Positions 1-5,173 of a stretch of DNA of 5,173 bases are shown here, one piece after another (position 1 is the first letter of the stretch; each line of letters opens with the position of its first letter). The notes under the pieces were generated by a model that was not told the origin of the DNA, searched no databases, and saw nothing but the letters and a program-made list of their open reading frames with translations. Position numbers and translations under genes: made by a program. The stretch comes from Alphaproteobacteria bacterium. Its GTDB lineage: Bacteria > Pseudomonadota > Alphaproteobacteria > ATCC43930 > CGMCC-115725. The stretch lies in contig VAZR01000261.1 of NCBI GenBank assembly GCA_005888515.1, forward strand, positions 1-5,173, written 5' to 3'.

Positions 1-18
1 CGGTCGCAAGACGTGGCT

Positions 19-50
19 GCCCGGAACAAGTCCGGGCAAGGGGGGACTTG
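19..50 (-). terminator. Possible 3'-end hairpins downstream of the aspartic protease gene
   Basis: Two perfect 7-bp stems overlap here and cannot form together: GCCCGGA/TCCGGGC (19-25 with 31-37, 5-nt loop) and CAAGTCC/GGACTTG (27-33 with 44-50, 10-nt loop). They lie 12 to 43 bases past the stop codon of the minus-strand protease gene, where a transcription end would be expected. Neither is followed by a run of U on the minus strand, so this is not a textbook intrinsic terminator. The function is inferred from position only. Confidence 0.3.
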
Positions 51-61
51 GCGGGACGGGG

Positions 62-592
62 CTACTGCCAGTTCAGGGTCAGGATGCCGTCGCGCATTTC
101 CCAGCTGTCGACGCGCTTCAGAAAGCTCATGCCGAGCAGCGAGTACGGCAGGTTCTCTTGCACCACGCCGTTCACATCGTTTATCGACAGCTGCCCGATG
201 CGCACCTCGCGCAGCTTGACGAGAGCCGCGTGGGCTTTGCCGTTCGCCGTGTTCATCGTCGCATTGAAATTGAGCGAGCCGCGGCCGATCCCGGCGGCGG
301 CGGCATCGGCCACGGTCAGCGCCACGAAGGTCGCGCCGGTATCGACCAGAAAGCGCACCGTGGCGCCGTTGACCGCGCCTTCGAGCACGACATGGCCGCG
401 CTGGTCGGCGTGATAGGTCAGCGAATTCGACAATGCCGGATTTGGGTTGGGCTGGGCGGCCGGCGCGGACACGGCGGCAACGGCTTGTCCGTCATCGCGC
501 GGCATCAGCAGCTCGCGATTGCCCACGAACGCGTAAACCAGCAGGCCGAGCCCGCCCCAGATCACCAATTGCCGGAAGGCCCAGCCGATCAT
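62..592 (-). CDS. Membrane-anchored retropepsin-like aspartic protease (TIGR02281 type, clan AA)
   Basis: A 176-residue protein that looks like a single-domain aspartic protease held in the inner membrane with its catalytic part in the periplasm. Residues 1-23 form one hydrophobic segment (Trp/Leu/Val/Gly-rich) acting as a signal anchor. An Ala/Pro/Asn-rich linker (about 36-57) follows, then the protease fold. The catalytic motif is DTGA at 84-87, preceded by hydrophobic FLV, and the C-terminal LLGMSFL (152-158) matches the second conserved block of retropepsin-like proteins. Members have one catalytic Asp per chain and are expected to work as dimers. Substrates of this bacterial family are mostly unknown. 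The ATG start is supported by an AGGAGG at 603-608 (minus strand), 10 bases upstream. The gene is divergent from the dehalogenase gene. The family call is firm; the physiological role is not known. Confidence 0.88.
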   Translation of the reverse strand: MIGWAFRQLVIWGGLGLLVYAFVGNRELLMPRDDGQAVAAVSAPAAQPNPNPALSNSLTYHADQRGHVVLEGAVNGATVRFLVDTGATFVALTVADAAAAGIGRGSLNFNATMNTANGKAHAALVKLREVRIGQLSINDVNGVVQENLPYSLLGMSFLKRVDSWEMRDGILTLNWQ

Positions 593-694
593 GCCGCCCC
601 CGCCTCCTGCCCTTCCGCCATGCCGCGACTATCTCGCCGGCTCGGTTAAGGCGCGGTAAAGGAAGAGCGAAGTGGCTCAGGGCGGGGGGATTTG

Positions 695-1381
695 ATGGCC
701 GAGACAGCTTTTGCCGGGATCCGGGCGTGCGTTTTCGACGCCTATGGCACGCTGTTCGACTTCGCCTCGGCGGCAGCGGGCTGCCGCGATGTGCTGGGCG
801 ACAACGCGGACCGGTTGACCGCGCTGTGGCGCGACAAGCAATTGCAATATTCCTGGCTGCGTTCATTGCAGGGCCGTCATGCCGATTTCTGGCAGGTGAC
901 CGGCGAAGCGCTCGATTTCGCGTTGGAGACGCTCGGCTTGGTCAGACCCAGATTGCGCGACCGGCTGATGAACCTTTACTTGACGCTCGACGCCTTTCCC
1001 GAGATTCCCGAGATGCTGCGCCGGCTGAAGATGGCCGGGCTGACCACCGCCATCCTGTCGAACGGCGCGCCGGCGATGCTGGACGCCGCGGTCGCTAATG
1101 CCGGGATCGGCGACATGCTCGACGCCATCCTCTCGGTCGAGGAGGTCGGCACCTACAAGCCGCACCCCAAAGTCTATCAGCTCGCGGTCGATCGGCTCGG
1201 CATCGACGCCGGCACGATCCTGTTCTTGTCCTCGAACGGCTGGGACGCCCATGCCGCTTCGGCCTTCGGGATGCGCGTCATCTGGTGCAACCGCTACGGT
1301 CAGCGGCGCGAAAACCTGCCGGGCCGCCCCGAGCACGAGATCCGCACGCTGGCCGAATTGCCGGCATTGCTCGGCGCGTGA
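695..1381 (+). CDS. Type II (L-2-) haloacid dehalogenase, HAD superfamily
   Basis: A 228-residue HAD-superfamily hydrolase of the (S)-2-haloacid dehalogenase type (EC 3.8.1.2), which replaces the halogen of L-2-haloalkanoic acids with hydroxyl through an aspartyl-ester intermediate. The family's key residues are all visible: nucleophile D15 in FDAYGTLFD with T19; R46 in LWRDKQL; S122-N123 in LSNG (motif II); K155 in YKPHPK with Y161; and SSNGWDA with S179, N181 and D184. The QYSWLRSL segment matches the cap-domain substrate pocket of known enzymes. Length is normal for the family. ATG at 695 is preferred over the in-frame TTG at 692 because a G-rich Shine-Dalgarno-like stretch (684-690) sits just upstream. 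Its stop codon overlaps the start of the next gene, suggesting an operon. Many genomic members have no proven haloacid substrate, so a related small-molecule hydrolase role is possible. Confidence 0.9.
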   Translation: MAETAFAGIRACVFDAYGTLFDFASAAAGCRDVLGDNADRLTALWRDKQLQYSWLRSLQGRHADFWQVTGEALDFALETLGLVRPRLRDRLMNLYLTLDAFPEIPEMLRRLKMAGLTTAILSNGAPAMLDAAVANAGIGDMLDAILSVEEVGTYKPHPKVYQLAVDRLGIDAGTILFLSSNGWDAHAASAFGMRVIWCNRYGQRRENLPGRPEHEIRTLAELPALLGA

Positions 1382-2055
1382 GGACTCCAACCCTGCCGCG
1401 GGTGTCGCATATTGCGGCGCTCTATCTGATCACCAGCGTCTGCGGGCTGGTCGATGCCGCCTGCTTTCTCGCGATGGGCGGGGTGTTCGCCGAGATCATG
1501 ACCGGCAATCTGCTGTTCCTGTGCTTCGACATCGGCACCGGAAAATCGGTCCTCGTCGATGCGAAGTACCTGCTGGTAATCACCGCGTTCCTGCTCGGCG
1601 CGCTGGCGGGCGGCCGCTTGCTGCGCGGTCCACGCGCCGAGCTGCGGATCGGTTTTGCCGTCGAATGGATATTGCTGGTCATCGCGCTGGTCCTGGCCGC
1701 GACGCTGCATCCGGGACCGGCCGGCATGGCGCGCGATATCGTCACCTCGCTGCTCGCCTTTGCGATGGGCATGCAGAACGCGCTGGTTCGCCGGCATGGC
1801 GTGCCCGATCTTGCTACCAACGTGATGACGCTGACTGCGACCGCGCTGGTCGCGGACTCGGCGCCGGCCGGCGGGCGCAACGAGAATTGGCGGCGCCGTT
1901 TCGGCTCGATCGCGACCTTTCTGGTCAGCGCGACGCTCGGCGCATTGCTGGCGACGAGCTTCGGCCCTTGGGCCCCGTTGGCGCTGACGGTGGCTCTGTT
2001 TTCGGTGGCGCTCACCGGGCTCATCGCGCAAACGGAATCGGCCGCGAATGGTTAA
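1378..2055 (+). CDS. YoaK/DUF1275 family integral membrane protein
   Basis: A 225-residue, strongly hydrophobic protein of the DUF1275 (YoaK) family, function unknown, expected in the inner membrane. Hydrophobic segments lie at about 11-33, 63-84, 92-111, 119-135, 146-160, 176-194 and 199-217, consistent with about six membrane helices. Family signatures are present: GLVDAACF (23-30), an MTGNL motif (41-45), and MGMQNALVRR (130-139) followed by a VMTLTATAL segment (149-157). The start is taken as GTG 1378, which gives a four-base GTGA overlap with the dehalogenase stop and implies translational coupling. An ATG at 1285 would put 31 atypical Arg/Pro-rich residues in front and overlap the upstream gene by about 100 bases, so it is rejected. 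GTG 1402 is the other possible start, just before the first helix. No terminator hairpin is visible after the gene. Confidence 0.85.
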   Translation: MRTPTLPRVSHIAALYLITSVCGLVDAACFLAMGGVFAEIMTGNLLFLCFDIGTGKSVLVDAKYLLVITAFLLGALAGGRLLRGPRAELRIGFAVEWILLVIALVLAATLHPGPAGMARDIVTSLLAFAMGMQNALVRRHGVPDLATNVMTLTATALVADSAPAGGRNENWRRRFGSIATFLVSATLGALLATSFGPWAPLALTVALFSVALTGLIAQTESAANG

Positions 2056-2100
2056 CGAAAATTCAGCTAATCCAATTTTAAGATTTAATCGTCGAGATTT
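2051..2100 (+). promoter_or_regulatory. AT-rich intergenic island, probable promoter region of the 2142 gene
   Basis: About 36 of 50 bases are A or T, in sharp contrast to the surrounding high-GC sequence. It holds three TTAA tetranucleotides (2052-2055, 2078-2081, 2085-2088). A TTTAAT at 2084-2089 matches the -10 consensus at five of six positions, but no good -35 lies 17 bases upstream. TTAA boxes recall half-sites of the cell-cycle regulator CtrA, but none has the TTAA-N7-TTAA spacing. Its place between a stop codon and a gene with a strong ribosome binding site makes a promoter role likely. Confidence 0.4.
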
Positions 2101-2141
2101 GCGCCGACACGTTCGCCGACAGGTTACAGGGGGCGCAGCCG

Positions 2142-2378
2142 ATGAAGACTTCGACATTTGCCGAAAAGCTTGCCGTACGGCTGCTGGCGCGCGAGGGAGT
2201 CTCGGCGGTCTGGCAGCTCCATGTTGCGGCCGCCACGGCCTACCGGGATGGATATCGCCGCGCGGCCGAGACGGTTCTGGAGATCGCCGATGCCGCCGAG
2301 CGCGAGTTGCTGGAGCGCGCCCACAACCCACAGAAACCGGACCGCCTGTCCAGCGATCCGGAATGGTGCTGCCGGTAA
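2142..2378 (+). CDS. Short hypothetical protein, 3' end antisense to tRNA-Thr
   Basis: A 78-residue soluble protein I do not recognise. It is predicted to be mostly helical, with Ala/Glu/Arg-rich segments (7-33 and 36-61) and a short C-terminal tail that includes two adjacent cysteines (76-77). No catalytic motif or membrane segment is seen. Evidence that it is real: an AGGGGG Shine-Dalgarno at 2128-2133 with 8-base spacing to ATG 2142, mostly G/C-ending codons like its neighbours, and an AT-rich promoter-like island upstream. The odd point is that its last four sense codons and TAA stop lie within the acceptor and T-arm of the convergent tRNA-Thr gene, an overlap of 15 bases. The tail sequence is therefore fixed by the tRNA, and the protein may originally have been longer. 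Existence is fairly likely; function is unknown. Confidence 0.6.
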   Translation: MKTSTFAEKLAVRLLAREGVSAVWQLHVAAATAYRDGYRRAAETVLEIADAAERELLERAHNPQKPDRLSSDPEWCCR

Positions 2379-2438
2379 GGATTGAACTTACGACCTCCCC
2401 CTTACCAAGGGGGTGCTCTACCACTGAGCTACGGCAGC
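2364..2438 (-). tRNA. tRNA-Thr (anticodon GGT)
   Basis: The minus strand folds into a complete cloverleaf. The acceptor stem is GCTGCCG/CGGCAGC (7 bp). The D-arm is GCTC/GAGC with an AGTGGTA loop. The anticodon stem is CCCCC/GGGGG with loop TTGGTAA, giving anticodon GGT for threonine ACC/ACU codons. The T-arm is GTAAG/CTTAC with loop TTCAATC. The discriminator is A73, followed by an encoded CCA (2364-2366). It lies convergent to the 2142 gene, overlapping it by 15 bases. I see no second copy of its 3' end in the window, so nothing suggests an integrated element here. Confidence 0.97.
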
Positions 2439-2440
2439 CT

Positions 2441-2456
2441 GCCTCGGGGCCTCGGG
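2441..2456. repeat. Tandem duplication of GCCTCGGG just upstream of tRNA-Thr
   Basis: Two perfect copies of the 8-base unit GCCTCGGG sit end to end (2441-2448, 2449-2456), three bases from the 5' end of the tRNA on its promoter side. No clear sigma-70 boxes for the tRNA could be seen further upstream. The repeat could be part of a GC-rich discriminator region or chance in GC-rich DNA. Confidence 0.35.
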
Positions 2457-2507
2457 CCTTTTCCGGGCGCAAATGGGGATTACACGACCCCCCGGCCAGA
2501 GGCAAGC

Positions 2508-2523
2508 CGGCGCCGCGGCGCCG
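2508..2523. repeat. 16-bp perfect GC palindrome
   Basis: CGGCGCCGCGGCGCCG reads the same on both strands. It lies in the intergenic region between the tRNA-Thr gene and the promoter of the DUF4142 gene. It has no loop, so it is more likely a protein-binding site or chance than an RNA hairpin, although an imperfect hairpin could form. No T-run follows on either side. Confidence 0.35.
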
Positions 2524-2551
2524 CTCCTGTTCCGTATCGCGCGGCGGTGCT

Positions 2552-2576
2552 GGAACTAAAGTTCAGCCATCGTGTT
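2552..2576 (+). promoter_or_regulatory. EcfG-type general stress promoter upstream of the DUF4142 gene
   Basis: GGAAC (2552-2556), 16 bases, then TGTT (2573-2576). This fits the alphaproteobacterial general-stress sigma factor consensus, GGAAC-N16/17-CGTT, with one -10 mismatch. A start of transcription near 2583 would leave a leader of about 28 bases containing the Shine-Dalgarno GGAG at 2600-2603 before ATG 2611. The -35 box is also half of an inverted repeat, GAAC-N4-GTTC (2553-2564), and TTCGCGAA (2576-2583) is palindromic, so a repressor or activator might act here too. The same pattern with the same spacing recurs at 3231-3255. Confidence 0.6.
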
Positions 2577-2610
2577 TCGCGAACGATCCTACTTACGATG
2601 GAGCTGCCCC

Positions 2611-3138
2611 ATGCCTCGGTCGTCGGCTCCGCTGTTGCTGTCGCTGGTTGCTGTTCTCGGCCTCGCCGCCTGCGCGCAGCAGCAAGCGGCCGCGCCACCG
2701 CCGGCCGCTCCGGCACCGCTCCGCGGCGACCAGAATTTTGTCGACCGCGCCGCGCTCGGGACCGGCAGCGAAATCGAGCTCGGCCAACTCGCGCGCACTC
2801 GCGCCGCATCCCCGGCGGTGCGCGCCTTTGCCGCCCGCATCCTCACCGATCATCGCCAGGCGAACGCCCGGTTGAGGTCATTGGAGCGCCGCCTGCAAAT
2901 GGTTCCGGCAACCGCGCCACCGCCGCCCAGCCAGCTCGCTGCGCAGTTCGGAGCGGATTTCGACCGGCAATTCATGTCCGATCAAGTCAAGAACCATCAG
3001 GAAGCAGTCCAGCTGTTCGAAGCCGAGGCACGGACAGGGCAAGATCCGCGGCTGCGGAAATATGCCACCGACACACTGCCGATGCTGTATCGCAACCTGC
3101 AGCAGGCGCAGGCGATCTCCGCCCGGTTGGGGGGCTGA
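2611..3138 (+). CDS. DUF4142 family lipoprotein
   Basis: A 175-residue lipoprotein with a DUF4142 domain, a ferritin-like four-helix fold of uncertain function. Residues 1-20 are a signal peptide and LAAC (18-21) is the lipobox, so Cys21 should be cleaved by signal peptidase II and lipidated. A Gln/Ala/Pro-rich linker (22-36) follows. The domain begins at DQNFVDRAALGTGSEIELGQLA and includes the family's two spaced DH/NH-containing helices (ILTDHRQANARL and FMSDQVKNHQEAV), then a C-terminal helix with the LPMLYRNLQQA segment. The start at ATG 2611 is set by GGAG at 2600-2603 and by the signal peptide; an in-frame extension to 2572 adds charged residues ahead of it. An EcfG-like promoter lies immediately upstream and an intrinsic terminator immediately downstream, so it is probably transcribed alone and stress-induced. 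Family and localisation are firm; function is unknown. Confidence 0.9.
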   Translation: MPRSSAPLLLSLVAVLGLAACAQQQAAAPPPAAPAPLRGDQNFVDRAALGTGSEIELGQLARTRAASPAVRAFAARILTDHRQANARLRSLERRLQMVPATAPPPPSQLAAQFGADFDRQFMSDQVKNHQEAVQLFEAEARTGQDPRLRKYATDTLPMLYRNLQQAQAISARLGG

Positions 3139-3140
3139 AC

Positions 3141-3170
3141 CCGGCGGTCCTCCGGGTGCGCCGGCTTTTT
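3141..3170 (+). terminator. Intrinsic terminator of the DUF4142 gene
   Basis: CCGGCG (3141-3146) pairs with CGCCGG (3159-3164). Inside it, a 2-bp CC/GG stem closes a TCCG loop. A run of five T (3166-3170) follows after one C. It begins two bases after the lipoprotein stop codon. An alternative stem, ACCCGG/CCGGGT (3139-3144 with 3152-3157), overlaps it. The T-run makes this the best terminator in the window. Confidence 0.72.
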
Positions 3171-3230
3171 GGGCCATTGGTTTGACTTTTGCCGATCGGC
3201 TCGCGGCCTGCGCTGGTATCCGTACAGCCC

Positions 3231-3255
3231 GGAACTCGCGCTTAAACCGCGTGTT
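3231..3255 (+). promoter_or_regulatory. Second EcfG-type general stress promoter
   Basis: GGAAC (3231-3235), 16 bases, then TGTT (3252-3255). Spacing, orientation and the CG dinucleotide preceding TGTT are the same as in the element before the DUF4142 gene. It lies 61 bases after the intrinsic terminator, in gene-free DNA, so it would start a new transcript near 3262. The nearest gene it could serve is the 75-residue protein at 3447. Sigma-factor assignment rests on the published form of the alphaproteobacterial consensus and is inferred. Confidence 0.55.
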
Positions 3256-3304
3256 CTTGCATAAGACTTCAATCGCCATAACCGGACCTTTCGAGAACTC
3301 CAGC

Positions 3305-3329
3305 CGGTCCTGCCAGGTTTGGTGGACCG
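3305..3329 (+). other. Stable hairpin in the leader or small RNA region
   Basis: The outer stem CGGTCC/GGACCG (3305-3310 with 3324-3329) encloses a TG/T internal loop and an inner stem CCA/TGG (3313-3315 with 3320-3322) capped by GGTT. The left arm can also pair with an earlier GGACC at 3284-3288, so two mutually exclusive folds are possible. No T-run follows, so it is not an intrinsic terminator. It is probably a structural element of the RNA. Confidence 0.45.
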
Positions 3330-3390
3330 ATCTACATCACAACACCGAAGGGTCGGGGGTGGACACTTGCCGCTGTCGGCGCTTGGTCGA

Positions 3391-3447
3391 ATGAAACAAA
3401 CATTGATGGCGATCGCAGTTGCGAATTCGGAATATTGGAGTGAATGA
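3391..3447 (+). CDS. Possible 18-residue leader peptide overlapping the next start
   Basis: ATG 3391 opens a frame for MKQTLMAIAVANSEYWSE that ends with TGA at 3445-3447, sharing its final A with ATG 3447 of the next gene. Such a TGATG junction allows translational coupling. However, no convincing Shine-Dalgarno precedes 3391, and short frames like this arise by chance. It is listed as a weak candidate only. Confidence 0.2.
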   Translation: MKQTLMAIAVANSEYWSE

Positions 3448-3674
3448 TGGTGTGGCGCGGCTCGACAATTGATCCAATGACGGATAGTGCCGCCTCGGCC
3501 GTCCTGCACGCGTTCGAGGAGGCGCGCGACGCGGGCCTGCCATCCGTTGATTGCTACCGCGCCGGAGTCGATGCATGGCGCCGCACCCACCCCGATCAAT
3601 CGGCCGAATATGCCGCAAAGCAGGCGGTCTCGGTCATCCTCGCGGTCAAGGTCAGCCTGCGCGTCGAGGAGTGA
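3447..3674 (+). CDS. Conserved-looking small hypothetical protein
   Basis: A 75-residue soluble protein that I cannot assign to a named family. It appears helical: residues 14-29 (SAASAVLHAFEEARDA) and 52-70 (SAEYAAKQAVSVILAVKVS) are amphipathic segments, separated by GLPSVDCYRAGVDAWRRTHPDQ with a single Cys36. No signal peptide, membrane helix or catalytic motif is seen. ATG 3447 is chosen because GGAG at 3437-3440 gives a 6-base spacing; ATG 3444 would leave only 3, and the inner ATG 3477 has no ribosome binding site. Codons in the body of the gene end mostly in G or C, unlike the leader region before it, which supports coding. An EcfG-like promoter about 190 bases upstream is the best promoter seen, so stress induction is possible. 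No terminator separates it from the following genes. Confidence 0.68.
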   Translation: MVWRGSTIDPMTDSAASAVLHAFEEARDAGLPSVDCYRAGVDAWRRTHPDQSAEYAAKQAVSVILAVKVSLRVEE

Positions 3675-3712
3675 TTGCGTGTCGAGGGGCGCGACTGCCC
3701 TTCGCGGAGTCA

Positions 3713-3741
3713 TTGACAGGGCCGCAACGCTCCCGTTCCAT
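3713..3741 (+). promoter_or_regulatory. Sigma-70-like promoter before the small basic protein and murA
   Basis: A perfect -35 hexamer TTGACA (3713-3718) is followed after 17 bases by TTCCAT (3736-3741), a weak -10 matching three of six positions. Transcription would begin near 3748-3749, at or one base before the ATG of the next gene, which would make that mRNA leaderless. The TTG within TTGACA is also an in-frame possible start for that gene, but it lacks a ribosome binding site. Confidence 0.45.
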
Positions 3742-3748
3742 CGCGGCG

Positions 3749-3937
3749 ATGGCCGATTCGCCGCAATTGACACCCCGCCTGACCCCGGCAAAGCGCGAAG
3801 CGCATACCGAGCGCGACAAGCGCCTCGCCCGAGCCCTGCGCAAAAATCTGCACCGGCGCAAGCAACAGGCTCGCGCCAAGGAGCGGCCTGCCGGCGAACC
3901 CGCTGCGGATCCGAGCGCCGACGAGCCGCCGGCTTGA
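3749..3937 (+). CDS. Small, very basic hypothetical protein upstream of murA
   Basis: A 62-residue protein with no recognised domain. Residues 9-46 are dense in Arg, Lys and Ala with few acidic residues (for example AKREAHTERDKRLARALRKN), suggesting one long positively charged helix that could bind nucleic acid or a membrane surface. The tail (47-62) is Pro/Ala/Asp/Glu-rich and probably disordered. It is cytoplasmic by the absence of a signal. ATG 3749 has no Shine-Dalgarno, but a TTGACA-containing promoter places the predicted transcript start at this codon, compatible with leaderless translation. Upstream extension of the frame overlaps the preceding gene and is unlikely. murA starts 49 bases after the stop with no terminator between, so the two are probably co-transcribed. 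I recall similar short basic proteins next to murA in sphingomonads, but could not verify this. Confidence 0.65.
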   Translation: MADSPQLTPRLTPAKREAHTERDKRLARALRKNLHRRKQQARAKERPAGEPAADPSADEPPA

Positions 3938-3986
3938 GCGCTGTCGTTCTCTCCCGTAAAAGCAACCGGCACCAGGAGCCGCGGTG

Positions 3987-5173
<1,187 letters not shown>

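Larger units (their letters stand above)
3171..3446 (+). other. Gene-free stretch: stress-type promoter plus structured leader or small RNA candidate
   Basis: No open frame here has both a ribosome binding site and the G/C-ending codon use of the neighbouring genes, and the base composition is visibly less GC-rich. From left to right it holds the end of the terminator, an EcfG-like promoter (3231-3255), a stable hairpin (3305-3329) and a possible 18-codon leader frame (3391-3447). A transcript from the promoter would start near 3262 and run about 185 bases before the 3447 gene. It is either a long 5' leader or an independent small RNA. No internal T-run terminator was seen, which favours a leader. 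Confidence 0.4.

Noticed and set aside
1285..1377. Upstream ATG extending the YoaK-type protein by 31 residues
   Set aside because: The extra residues are Arg/Pro-rich, overlap the dehalogenase gene, and do not resemble the short N-terminus of the family. GTG 1378 with the GTGA overlap is more plausible.
2058..2079. AAAATT/AATTTT inverted repeat as a terminator of the YoaK-type gene
   Set aside because: The stem is six A-T pairs with a 10-base loop, too weak for an intrinsic terminator. It is better explained by the AT-rich promoter region.
2364..2438. tRNA-Thr as an attachment site of an integrated element
   Set aside because: No duplicate of the tRNA 3' end, no integrase and no composition shift typical of an island are visible in the window.
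1300..2505. 401-codon open frame on the minus strand
   Set aside because: It is antisense to the YoaK-type gene, the 78-residue gene and the tRNA. Its translation is Arg/Pro/Gln-rich with no recognisable domain, as expected for a shadow frame in GC-rich DNA.
3182..3187. TTGACT as a sigma-70 -35 box
   Set aside because: No acceptable -10 lies 16 to 18 bases downstream; the next AT-containing motif is much too far away.
3257..3394. Possible small plus-strand protein in the gene-free stretch
   Set aside because: It has no ATG or Shine-Dalgarno at a sensible place, and the codon use lacks the G/C third-position bias of the real genes.

Overview
The window looks like chromosomal DNA from a high-GC alphaproteobacterium, most likely a sphingomonad (Sphingomonadales). 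This is an inference from three things: strong G/C preference at third codon positions, the character of the proteins (a TIGR02281-type membrane aspartic protease, a DUF4142 lipoprotein, and MurA preceded by a tiny basic protein), and two promoter-like sites resembling those read by the alphaproteobacterial general-stress sigma factor EcfG. No mobile element, CRISPR array or rRNA was seen.

Layout. Positions 1-61 hold overlapping hairpins beyond the 3' end of a minus-strand gene for a membrane-anchored retropepsin-like aspartic protease (62-592). Divergently transcribed is a two-gene unit: a type II haloacid dehalogenase (695-1381) and a DUF1275/YoaK-type membrane protein (1378-2055), joined by a GTGA overlap. 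An AT-rich island follows (about 2050-2100). Then comes a short hypothetical gene (2142-2378) whose last codons run antisense into the 3' end of a tRNA-Thr(GGT) gene on the minus strand (2364-2438). A DUF4142 lipoprotein (2611-3138) comes next and ends at a good intrinsic terminator (3141-3170). The next 300 or so bases (3139-3446) have no convincing gene, but they hold a second EcfG-like promoter and a strong hairpin. The right end has a 75-residue hypothetical protein (3447-3674), a 62-residue very basic protein (3749-3937), and murA (3987 to beyond the window end), which commits UDP-GlcNAc to peptidoglycan synthesis.

How it fits together. Most genes are housekeeping or cell-envelope related: protease, YoaK-like membrane protein, outer-membrane-type lipoprotein and MurA. 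The most interesting non-coding signal is a pair of GGAAC-N16-TGTT elements with identical spacing and orientation. One lies just upstream of the DUF4142 lipoprotein. The other lies at the head of the gene-free stretch before the 75-residue protein. This suggests that the middle of the window is part of a general-stress regulon and that the second promoter drives either a long structured leader or a small RNA. I see no clear evidence for a wholly new multi-gene system.
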